The notes below the pieces were generated by a model. It was not told the DNA's origin. It saw nothing but the letters and a program-made list of their open reading frames with translations, and ran no database searches. 64,000 nucleotides of DNA from Euglena gracilis (lineage: Eukaryota > Euglenida > Euglenophyceae > Euglenales), in NCBI GenBank assembly GCA_039621445.1, contig CP154956.1, positions 25,098,743-25,162,742 on the forward strand, read 5' to 3'. Of this stretch, positions 1-38,800 are shown piece after piece. Each line of letters begins with the position of its first letter. The stretch's first letter is position 1. The position numbers were made by a program, and so were the translations under genes.

Positions 1-890
1 TGAGATGAGATGACCCATCTGGTGTGTTTCGACCCCAGGTGGGGGGGTACATTACGGTTTTTGACCCCTGGTGAGTTACGACCCCAGGGGATGCCTGGCT
101 CGGTGACATTGTTAGTTTGATGGTCGAGGGTGTCCAGTCCTCCCCCTCGGCTGTAATGCCCTGGTGGGAATGTTTGAGGCCTGCCCTGGGAGTGGTGGGT
201 TTGTTTTGACTGTTCACGTTTCGACATTGGACATTTCAATATTTTGACATTGGACCACGATCCTTGCCTTATCGCCTTTGTTTTTCAGCCTGGACCCAGT
301 GAGTCTCGACCCTGGGGGTGAAAGGCTTTCAGTTTCGGAGAGAGTGCGAGAGTTTTGTGGGTTCAGGACCCCAGGCCCCTCACCCGCTGAGTTTCGACCG
401 CGGGGGGGGGCAGCCCTCTTTCTAATGATGTTCAGTTTGGAGCCCCCATCAGTGGACCAAAGAGAGGAGAGATTTTCATTCGAATTCCATTCATGGAAAG
501 CTTTGGCCCCGAGCCCCCCACCTGCTGAGTTTCGACCGCGAGGAGGGGGAACATTTTCATTTTTGGTGGTGTGAGGCCCTGGGGCCCACGCCCGCCGAGT
601 TCGACGGCGGGGGGGGGATGGACGAACGGGACCCCCCCCCCCGGGGCGAGTTTCGACCCCCCGGGGGGGACGAACGGGACCCCCCCGGGGGGCGAGTTTC
701 GACCCCCCCGGGGGGGACGAACAGGATCCCCCCCCCGGGGCAAGTTTCGCACCCCCGGGGGGGGGGACAAACGGGACCCCCCCCGGGGCGAGTTTCGACC
801 CCCCGGGGGGTAATAAACGGGACCCCCCCCCGGGACGAGGTCCGACCCCCGGGGTGGGTGGGTTCAGGCTGCACAGGGAGTCATTTATAA
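1..890. repeat. GAGTTTCGACC-type repeat block
   Basis: The motif GAGTTTCGACC, with variants such as GAGTTACGACC and GAGTCTCGACC, recurs through this stretch. From about 598 to 850 it becomes a tight tandem array of roughly 60-bp units, each pairing GACGAACGGGACC with GGCGAGTTTCGACC between long C and G runs. Several ORFs run through it on both strands, but they are Pro/Gly/Arg low complexity produced by the runs. It lies immediately upstream of the DIRS-like element and may be part of that element's terminal region, though no matching copy was found at its 3' side. Confidence 0.75.
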
Positions 891-1136
891 ATTGCCCAGC
901 AATTTTCGTGGTGAGGGGAGTGTGCGCAGCCTGAAGCCTAAATTAGGACTGAGTGCGCGCGCTGCACATTGTAATTTCTGTTTTTTCTGTTCAGTCAAAC
1001 CTCATTAGTTGATTGCTGGGCCAATGGTCGTGGCCACGTGGCATATATCTGGACCAATGGACTGACTGAGGATTTGGAGATTTGAGTTTTGTGCTGTGGT
1101 TGAAGTTTGGAAATTTGAAGTGGAAGTTGCCTGCCA

Positions 1137-1304
1137 ATGGGGGGGAAGGCAAAGCCCAAGGCGAAGGCAAAACCCAAGGCGAAGCCGAAGCCAGCCAAAC
1201 AGGGGGCCCGGGGTCGGGCGGCTGAAAAGGTGTGGATTGCGAAGATAGCCCCCCCCCTGGCGCCGCCCCTGTTTCAAGGGGATAAAGGTAAGAGCGGAAG
1301 ATAA
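1137..1304 (+). CDS. Short Lys/Ala/Pro-rich ORF at the 5' end of the DIRS-like element
   Basis: This 55-codon ORF starts at an ATG and opens with alternating Lys-Ala/Lys-Pro residues (KAKPKAKAKPKAKPKPAK), as in nucleic-acid-binding gag or capsid N termini. It ends at TAA 1302. A GTAAGA donor-like site lies near its end (after AAAG, about 1287), so it could be the first part of a longer spliced or frameshifted gag. Its role is inferred from position and composition only. Confidence 0.35.
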   Translation: MGGKAKPKAKAKPKAKPKPAKQGARGRAAEKVWIAKIAPPLAPPLFQGDKGKSGR

Positions 1305-1365
1305 TAATCATGGTTCAGATGGAAAAGGGGCCTGGGACAAGCAGCTGAAGGCATGGCAACAAAAG

Positions 1366-2727
1366 ATGTTACACCTGGAAAGGATGGTGGCATGCCTGTA
1401 TGGCAGTGTGGAGGCAGATTATCAAATATTGGCACAACAATTGTTTTTTGCTGTAGCAGAGCTGGAGCAGACGCTGCTGAAGGAGAGGAAGAAGTGCAGC
1501 ATTCCAGGGGCAATCCCAAGTACAAACAACGGGCTGTTCTCCAAAGAAGATTTGGCAGTTGACAAAGCCCAATGGGCTCTGAATCAAGCAGGCTTGGCAA
1601 CAGCGTTCTCCAGACATTCTATGTCTCATTTTCCCATCCCCACAGGAAACAAAGGATTTAAGTTCAACTTTGGCAAAGGCAAAGGCTATGGCAGCCAATT
1701 CAAGTCTGGGAGAGGAAAAGGCTATGGCAGCCTGTGGAAGAGCCCAGGATGGCAGAAAGGGTATAAATACCCTGCTGAATCTTCCCTCTGCCGACTCATG
1801 TCCTCAGAAAAGGCAAGGGCAAAGCCTGAAGCATCAAAGACCCCTAGAAGGGGTGAAGCCATCAAAGCCAGACCATCAATGGAGTGGGGGAGAGACCCCC
1901 CAGCTGAGCTCCGTGGAGGAGGAAATCCCCCTGCTGACCCCTGCCCTGAGGACATCCCCAGTCTGGCAAGGGCTCCTGGAGACAGGGACCTGGCCCACAA
2001 CAAACTCCCCCCCAGAGGAATGGGAGAAAGGAATCATTCAAGGTCTGGACTTCAGGGAAAGGGCATGGCTGGGGGTGCCTCTGTTTCAGAGACTAAGAAA
2101 AAGTCTACCATGGTGGCAGGAGAATGCAAGCCAGTGGGTGGTATCACTAATTCAAAAAGGTGTGCAGACAGACCACCCTCTACCCCTGTGTCTGTCAATA
2201 ATACCGCAGCAAAAGTCAGAACAGGAAATCAGCCTGGCCTCCAAAATCTTGAGGGAGTACCAAGAAAGTGGGGCAACCAAAAAATTGGGAAATGCCCAAA
2301 ACACTGCCCACCTGGTACCCTGGTTCGTGTTGTCAAAACCAGAAGGGGAGGGGGTCAAGCATCGACCTATCACAGATTGTCGAGATCTAAATCAATTTTG
2401 CTGTCCAGAAAAGTTCACTTTGGAAAATATGTCCACAATTTTCCCCACTCTGAAAAAAGGGGTTGGGCAGTCAAACTAGACTTGAAAGATGCATACTTTC
2501 ATCTGGGGCTGGCAAACGATTTCAAAAAATTTGTCAGAATTCAAGTGGGATCGGACCTGTGGGAGTTTCAGGGGGCCTGTTTTGGCCTAAGCACCCTCCC
2601 AAAATTGTTCATGTCACTAATGAAAGTCGTGCTAAAACTGTGGAGGTCAAAGGGATTGCAGGTGTTCGTCTATTTGGACGACATCGTTCTGTTTGGTTCA
2701 ACAGAAAATCGGGTGAAAAAACACTAG
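1366..2727 (+). pseudogene. DIRS-like gag-like region and reverse transcriptase core (frame a)
   Basis: The first 110 or so codons are gag-like and then Gly/Lys/Tyr-rich (GKGKGYGSQFKSGRGKGYG). The middle of this frame is probably not the coding one, because the RT N-terminal part reads in the overlapping frame at 1670-2479. From about 2463 the frame carries the RT core: the LDLKDAYFH motif A region, a FGLSTLPKLF stretch, and the catalytic YLDD box in VYLDDIVLF near 2670-2695, a form typical of DIRS/Ngaro RTs. A TAG at 2725 stops the frame, and homology resumes in the same frame at 2728. Confidence 0.75.
1670..2479 (+). pseudogene. DIRS-like reverse transcriptase N-terminal part (frame b)
   Basis: This overlapping frame carries the region just before RT motif A: VPWFVLSKPEGEG, HRPITDCRDLN and FTLENMSTI. 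These match the fingers region of DIRS RTs. It ends by shifting into the other frame at an AAAAAAGGGG run near 2450-2462, after which WAVKLDLKDAYF continues. The shift is either a real inactivating indel or a homopolymer sequencing error. Domain identity is secure; whether a protein was ever made from this copy is not. Confidence 0.7.
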
Positions 2728-3048
2728 TTGCAAATGCTGAACACATTAGGGGAGGCTGGGTTCAAGGTCAGCGAGAAAAAGTCTGTGTTTACTCCCACCC
2801 AAAGGCTGCAACATTTGGGGTTCATCATAGACTTGGAAAAAGGTCAGCTGGAGGTGCCCCCAAACAAATTAAAAACTATCAGAAAGTACCTGAGCAAGGT
2901 GGTGCTGGCCCCAAAAACTGAGTTGCAGAAAAATATCCAGCATTCTGGGACAAGTCAGAAGTTACCTCCCTGCTCTGCCATTTTTGAGATTGGTAACCCA
3001 GGAGCTTTTAAAGTTCAGCTAGATGCACCGATATTCCAGAAAGGCTGA
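2728..3048 (+). pseudogene. DIRS-like RT thumb region after the TAG stop
   Basis: In frame with 1366-2727 but beyond the TAG, this segment continues the RT: HLGFIID followed by a Lys-rich stretch ending ...RKYLSKVV, the usual RT motif E and connection region (LGFxID). The reading is lost at the end, and the link to RNase H is in other frames with a TGA where the GW/WAW motif should be. Confidence 0.65.
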
Positions 3049-3227
3049 AAGGGGAAATCAAAGTGCTGATGGCATACTTGCAGCCAGGCCTGGGCGGACC
3101 TTTCCTACAACAGGCAAAAAGGGTGCTCCATTCAGACTCCTCCACATGGGCATGAGGGGGACTGGACTCCTCCCAAAATCAAATCATCCAAGAATTTTGG
3201 AGGGAGAAAAATTGTTTACATATAAAT

Positions 3228-3968
3228 GTGAAAGAGCTGATGGCAGCAGTTCAGACAGTAAAAGCCTTTGCCAAACCTAGGGAAACGGTGCTGTTAAACG
3301 TGGACAATCAAGTGGCACTGAGTTACCTCACCAAATGGGGGGGAAGAAAACGACACCTCAATCAGATCTTGGAACCCCTGTTTCATTGGTGTTGGGAAAA
3401 CCAAGTTCAACTGCAGGTCCAGTGGGTTCCTTCAGCAGAAATGTTGGCAGACCCCCTCACAAGGTGGGATCAAGACAGGGGGGATTATACCCTGTGCCCA
3501 AGCCTGTTCACCCAAATTCTGCAGTTTTTCAGAAAAGACATTGCCCCAGACACAGACATGTTTGCATCTCCAGGAAATGCAAAATTCCAAAAATTTGTGG
3601 CCAGATGGCCCCACCACCAGGCTTTTCTGGTGGATGCATTGAAATGCGATCTGACTTCAGTCCAAGATGTTTATGCCAACCCCCCATGGAAAGTAATTTT
3701 TCCCTGGCTCATCACGCTGAGACTGAACAAACAGGTGAAATGCCTTCTGGTGACACCCATGTGGGTTTCGAGTCCATGGTGGCCCCTATTAATCAAAATG
3801 TCACAACCAGGGACAAGAATGTTGGTCTTACCCCCCAGGGAAGGCATGTTCAGGAATTGTTGGGGGCAATCAATGCCAAAGCCAAAGTGGCCCCTGGCTT
3901 GCACAGTGGTATCAGGTTCCTTTTGGAATAGCAAGAAATGCCACATCAAGACATTGAAAATGCCCTGA
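3228..3968 (+). CDS. DIRS-like RNase H plus DAM-like methylase domain
   Basis: The N-terminal half is an RNase H of the DIRS type. VKELMAA is the acidic motif, LLNVDNQVALSYL carries the DN pair, and VPSAEMLADPLTR near residue 65 is the C-terminal motif. The second half has FASPGNAKF, DALKCD and the YANPPW motif, the hallmark of the DAM-like methyltransferase domain carried by DIRS1-type elements. The frame is upstream-truncated by the frameshift. Its 3' end overlaps the start of the recombinase ORF by 31 bases, as often seen between pol and YR in this group. Confidence 0.75.
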   Translation: MKELMAAVQTVKAFAKPRETVLLNVDNQVALSYLTKWGGRKRHLNQILEPLFHWCWENQVQLQVQWVPSAEMLADPLTRWDQDRGDYTLCPSLFTQILQFFRKDIAPDTDMFASPGNAKFQKFVARWPHHQAFLVDALKCDLTSVQDVYANPPWKVIFPWLITLRLNKQVKCLLVTPMWVSSPWWPLLIKMSQPGTRMLVLPPREGMFRNCWGQSMPKPKWPLACTVVSGSFWNSKKCHIKTLKMP

Positions 3969-5185
3969 GGAGTCTGGGACCCCTGAAGCGTTATGACAGT
4001 GCATTCAGAAAACTGTTTGTTATTTTACAACAGAAAGGATTGGAGCCCTTGCAAGTCTCCAGGATGGAGCTGGCCACTGCCCTGTTGGACCTACACAAAC
4101 TTTCACAGGCTGATGCTCGATGTGTGTATGCCTCCCTGCAGTATTTACCTGGGTTGGAGTCCATCAGATTTCACCCTCTACTGACAAAAGTAAAAAAGGA
4201 ATGGAATCGTTCAGTTCAGAGGTATGCTGCTTTTTGGGACCCATTACCCATTTTGAAAAAATTGCAGAGCAATACGAGGATCTCTGACATGTCCCTTATG
4301 GAGTTGAGGTGGAGAATCATTCTGTCTTTCATCCCCCAGGGTGCCCCTTTGTTGTGGAGTTTGGATGGCAAAAAACCCTTGTCCCCCAACAGAATCAACT
4401 CTTTGACAAAGGATTTGTTGGACACTTTTGGCATTCCCATTTCCCACTGGAAAGCCCACAGAACCAGGGGGGCAGGGGTTTTGATGTACAAAAAGTTGGG
4501 ATTGTCCAGCGAGGAGGTGTGTGAACTTGGGCAGTGGAAAAATGCCACAGCTTTTTCAGCCCATTACTTACGCTTGGGGGCGGTGGATTCAGCAACGAAA
4601 AAATTTGAAAAAGGGGTAGTGCGCAAAGTCTCACCCCCAGAGTGTGCGAAGCCCGAATGGTCGAGTACTCCCGGGAAATCTGACCAGGGAAGAAATGACC
4701 ATGAGGGCGGAGCACAAGAGGGGGGTGAGCCCACCCAACCCACCCGGAAAAGGACAGCATCCTCCTCCGGGGGGGGGGGCAAAAACGCCCACACACACAG
4801 GCTGGGGGGCCCCTGCGGTTCACCTTCGCCAAGTCGGTGTCGGAGAGCACATCATCGCCAACTCCGGCACCAAAGTCGCAGTAAGAAGCACCCCGCCAAA
4901 AAGAACACAAACAACAAAACAGCCGGCACACAAAAGCAGGATCTCACCCCCCTCATGGTCATTTCCTCCCTTGTCAGATTTCCCGGGAGCACTCAACTGG
5001 CGGGACGTTTCCGTTTTTTTTTGTTTCCCGGTTCGACACCTGGGTTGGGCCCAGTTCAAGCCCAGGATCCCTTTGGGAAAGCAAGCAGCCAGTTTTCAGC
5101 CAGACCAAAATTTCCGGCTGTCGTCAAAAAAAAACGTCCTAATTGGGAAACAACTGTGAATACTGATTCCTTTCGCTTGAAATAA
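3938..5185 (+). CDS. DIRS-like tyrosine recombinase
   Basis: The first 215 or so residues form a tyrosine recombinase. There is a core-binding-like N-terminal half, a first catalytic Arg candidate in MELRWR (124/126), HRTR at 174-177 (H-x-x-R), Trp200 and the nucleophile Tyr210 in SAHYLRL. Such enzymes integrate the circular DIRS cDNA through a phosphotyrosine intermediate. The remaining 200 residues are Ser/Lys/Pro-rich low complexity that overlaps the element's inverted repeats, so the true C terminus may be earlier. This is the only ORF of the element that is open over its whole domain. Confidence 0.8.
   Translation: MPHQDIENALRSLGPLKRYDSAFRKLFVILQQKGLEPLQVSRMELATALLDLHKLSQADARCVYASLQYLPGLESIRFHPLLTKVKKEWNRSVQRYAAFWDPLPILKKLQSNTRISDMSLMELRWRIILSFIPQGAPLLWSLDGKKPLSPNRINSLTKDLLDTFGIPISHWKAHRTRGAGVLMYKKLGLSSEEVCELGQWKNATAFSAHYLRLGAVDSATKKFEKGVVRKVSPPECAKPEWSSTPGKSDQGRNDHEGGAQEGGEPTQPTRKRTASSSGGGGKNAHTHRLGGPCGSPSPSRCRRAHHRQLRHQSRSKKHPAKKNTNNKTAGTQKQDLTPLMVISSLVRFPGSTQLAGRFRFFLFPGSTPGLGPVQAQDPFGKASSQFSARPKFPAVVKKKRPNWETTVNTDSFRLK
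4661..4996. repeat. Inverted repeat at the 3' end of the DIRS-like element
   Basis: The arm at 4661-4707 (TCGAGTACTCCCGGGAAATC, then a GACCATGAGGG end) is repeated in inverse orientation at about 4949-4996 (CCCTCATGGTC ... CCCGGGAGCACTCAA) with a few mismatches, leaving a spacer of about 240 bp. DIRS elements carry inverted terminal and internal complementary regions used for circle formation; this pair may be part of that. Confidence 0.6.
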
Positions 5186-5508
5186 AATACAAAAAAATAA
5201 ACGCACAAAAATTAGTGGGGAAAACAAAAAAATGGTGGGAAGATTCATTTCCATTGCCAAAATAAGTCTTCAAACCGAAATCCACACACAGACTGTCAGA
5301 TGCAAACAAAAAACCCAATTTTTTTGCATATCTTTCCCTTTGAAAAAATGACACATTCAACTAAATAGCAAAACGAGGTGGTGGGCATGATGTGCATACA
5401 AAGAAGCGAAGCCTCGAAAGTCAAGTGAGGTGATGTTCAGGGACACAGATGGAAAAGGAAAGAAAATGTCGAATAGCAAACACTTCAGCGCGTCGACTGC
5501 CAGTGGTT
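5186..5508. other. AT-rich spacer, nothing recognised
   Basis: This is A-rich intergenic sequence between the DIRS-like recombinase and the stop codon of Rpn2. It should contain the Rpn2 3' UTR and polyadenylation region on the minus strand, but no clear signal was seen. Confidence 0.5.
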
Positions 5509-35654
<30,146 letters not shown>

Positions 35655-35693
35655 TGCGGTGACAGTTGGTTCTAGGATCTGCCAAGGACGCAC

Positions 35694-35815
35694 TATGGCT
35701 TTTCCTAATTATTAATTTTAATTTTTTTTATTAATTATTAATTATTAATTTAATTAATTATGAAATTAATAATTAATTATTAATTTAATAATTAATAATT
35801 ATTAAAGGGTCTTGG
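35694..35815. repeat. TAATTA palindromic AT tract between Rpn2 and the R2-like element
   Basis: About 120 bp consist almost entirely of A and T, built of ATTAATTATTAATT units that read the same on both strands. It lies 40 bp upstream of the proposed Rpn2 start and 85 bp upstream of the retrotransposon ORF, where promoters for both would be. Confidence 0.9.
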
Positions 35816-35899
35816 ACACGTGACCTTTGTGAGGATGGAGATGTCGAGCCAAATCCAGGCCCAACTTCACCTCCAGATCCCGGGGCGGCTTTCTTGGCA

Positions 35900-38800
35900 A
35901 TGAATCAAACGGCTGCTGTCATCAACCTGGCTCCTCTCCCACCGTCCGCCGCCTCCTCCGCCTCTGCACCGGCAAGACCAAATCCTCAAGCACGCAAGCG
36001 GAGGGCCGAGCGTGGTCCAGATTCCTCTGATTCTGAAGAAGACGGCCCAGGCGTTTTCCATTGCCCGTTTCCCCACTGTTGCAAGTCCTTCCGACATGGC
36101 TTTCAAGGCTGGAATGCAAAGCGGCTCGCCACAAATCATGTGGCCATGGTTCACGTTGCTGCTGGTGAAATTCCATCATCCGTGTGGCTCCAAGAAGCGC
36201 AACGCTGGGTTTGTGGCCATTGCCTAAGAATGCTGCCGGAGCGGAAAGGGTGTGTGGGGGAGAACTGCTTTCGTGTCAGAGCAGACTCCACCCCAAGCCG
36301 CTTGCCACCACCGAGCCATCCTCCTGCAGTCCAGGCGGCCTCATCATCATCACGTAACCCCGCACCACCATGTTCCTCCTTGGACTTACCAAATGCAGCC
36401 ATGGCTACGGCGGTTCACGATATCCTGTCCCTCACCAGGCCTCTGTTTCGGCACATCCCACGTGCAGCCATACCCTTGTGGGGCATGGCATGGGCCAAGG
36501 TGCAACAGCGTCTCTGCTCCGAGCGCTCATGGGAGGCATTGCGAGATTGGGCCCTCTTTCAAAAAATCACACTGTGGTCCCCATGGGGTGGCAAAGCACA
36601 CAAGGGACAAGCTGCCCAGCTCATCCGCGCACGAGTCGAGCGTTTCAATGCAGGTGACCTTGCAGCCCTGTGGGACGAATATCGCCAGGGCATCCCGCCG
36701 CCGGACCGCAAGAAAAGAAAGAGCACATCACCACTCTCCCTCCATGAAAAGGTGGACAGACTGCAAGAAAGCCCATTCCTCAACACACTCCGTGGCTTGA
36801 TGGATGATGGCGCATTCGGTAAAGCGGTGCGCCATCTCATGTCAGATGGACTACACGACCCGCTGGACCTCAACGTGCAAACCAAGCTGCGGGATTTGCA
36901 CCCACGAAGGCCAGAAGTCATGTGCACCGAACCCATTGCAAAGGCATTCCCCTTCCCAAAGGAGGACAGCAGCCAGGATCAACACGATTTGAACAAGTTT
37001 CTACGCGAGACGCTACTGTCCTTTCCAAAGGCTTCTGCACCAGGTCCGGATGGCTTGAGACCACAACACCTCCAGGACGTGGTGCGTGTGGATGCAGGGG
37101 CATCTTCATTCGTGGTTGCAGCTCTATGCATGTTCACGAAAGCGGCACTGGATGGGTCCTTGCCTGCACGAGCAATGCCGTTCATCTCTTCGGCTACCTT
37201 GATTCCTTTGAGGAAGGAGGGCCCCACTGGCAGCTTGAATGTCCGACCCATCGCCGTGGGGGTGTTCCCCCCGCGTCCCCCCCGCGTCCCCCCCCGCGTC
37301 CCCCCCGCGTCCCGGATTTTGGCCGGGCACGTTTTTTGGTCGACCAAAGGAAAATTACATACAAATTTAGGTGACGCCAAAGAAAACGTGTGGGGTTGGT
37401 TGGGCCACGGTTCCCCCCCGCGTCCCCCCCGCGTCCCCCCCCCGCGTCCCCCCCCGCGTCCCGAACCACCCCCCGTGGGAAACACCATCCGCCGCTTTGT
37501 GGGGAAGTTTGCCATGATGTCACCGTGTGTGAGGCAGCGAGCAGCAGAACTACACCCGCAACAATGTGGAGTGGCCACAGAAGGAGCGTGTGAAACCATA
37601 GCACAGGGCCTGCAATCTTTCGTACAACATGCACAAGGTGATGCATGGGGCATCCTGCAGGTGGACTTGCAAAATGCCTTCAATGCAATCGATCGGCAAG
37701 CAATGCTTCACGCTGTACGCAAACGCGCACCTGAGCTCGAAGGATGGGCACGACTTTCTTACGCGTCACACTCCGCCCTCGGATACACCTTCGGACATCG
37801 TATGACAAGCGAACAGGGTGTGCAAGGCGACCCCCTTGGCCCGCTCTTCTTTGCTCTGGCTTGGCAAGATGTGGTCCAAGCTCTCCCAAAAGACCTCGCC
37901 TTGAACGTGTGGTACCTGGATGATGGACACCTTGTCGGGTCGATGGATGCCTTGGCTGCTTCACTTGCCACAATCAGCCAAAGTTCCGTGCACCTGGGGG
38001 TGCAATTGAACCTCCAAAAATGTCGCCTGTGGGGCCCTGCGCAACACCCAACTCCGCACGGAAACCATTTCGACATGCTGCGATCAATACCCCGTGTGCC
38101 ATGGGCACCTGGTCATGGATTGCGGGTCCTTGGCTTTCCGGTTGAACACCCCTCTTCGGCAACGTTTTGCAAGCGCGAGATGCAAGCCATGGTGGACAAG
38201 CTAGAGGAAGCGTGCCACGTCGTCAGCAACCTCGGAGACCCGCAATTTGAGCACATTTTGCTGCGATATTGTCTTGATGCCTGCAAAGTGATGCATTTTC
38301 TGCGGACGTTGCACACACATGCCCTCCAAGGACCACTCCAAGAGGCAGCACGAGTGATCCGGAGAACATGGGATGACATTCTGGGGCAGCCTGCCGCCAA
38401 TGATGCACAGTGGACGCAATGCTCCCTCCCGCTCCGGATGGCGGGGCTGGGAATCAAGGACCCCCTTGTCCTCCAAGCACCAGCCAGAATGGCGGGTATC
38501 TTATGTGCCCAACAGCGCTCACAACTGCTGCGGTTTCCACCAGAGGCATGTGCTTTGCCTTCCGACTTCACAACGGTGGCCACAAAGTTGCAGGACACGC
38601 TAGGCCCGCAGTTCACGCCACTGCAAGAATGGACTCAGCGAAACTTGCCCATCAATTGTGAAGACGATCATCGAAGGCAGCAGTGGTGGACGGAAAAGGT
38701 GCATCAAGCCCGGAAAGATTCCTTGAAGAACACGCTTCCTCAAAGAGACAAGTGCCGCTTGCGCTTGCAGTCAATGCCCCACACAACCGCATGGTTGCGA

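Larger units (their letters stand above)
1137..5185 (+). mobile_element. Degenerate DIRS-like (tyrosine recombinase) retrotransposon
   Basis: In order, the element carries a basic gag-like region, a reverse transcriptase, an RNase H, an NPPW-type methylase domain and a tyrosine recombinase. This order is typical of DIRS elements, which integrate by a recombinase rather than a DDE integrase and so leave no target duplication. The coding frame is broken: the RT starts in one frame and continues in another near an A6G4 run at about 2450, there is an in-frame TAG at 2725, and a TGA near 3150 stands where Trp is expected. No complete terminal repeats were found. It appears to be a dead or error-containing copy. 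Confidence 0.85.

Noticed and set aside
432-890. Pro/Gly/Arg-rich ORFs on both strands
   Set aside because: They arise from the tandem C/G-run repeat. All frames are open and none has a domain or splice context.
35867-36179. Minus-strand ORFs as an extra 5' exon of Rpn2
   Set aside because: They lie over the R2-like ORF start, show no Rpn2 similarity, and the family N terminus is already complete near 35654.
37261-37479. F1 insertion as a spliceosomal intron or intein
   Set aside because: There is no AG at the right edge, no intein splice residues, and the size is far too small for an intein. It fits a target-duplicating insertion better.
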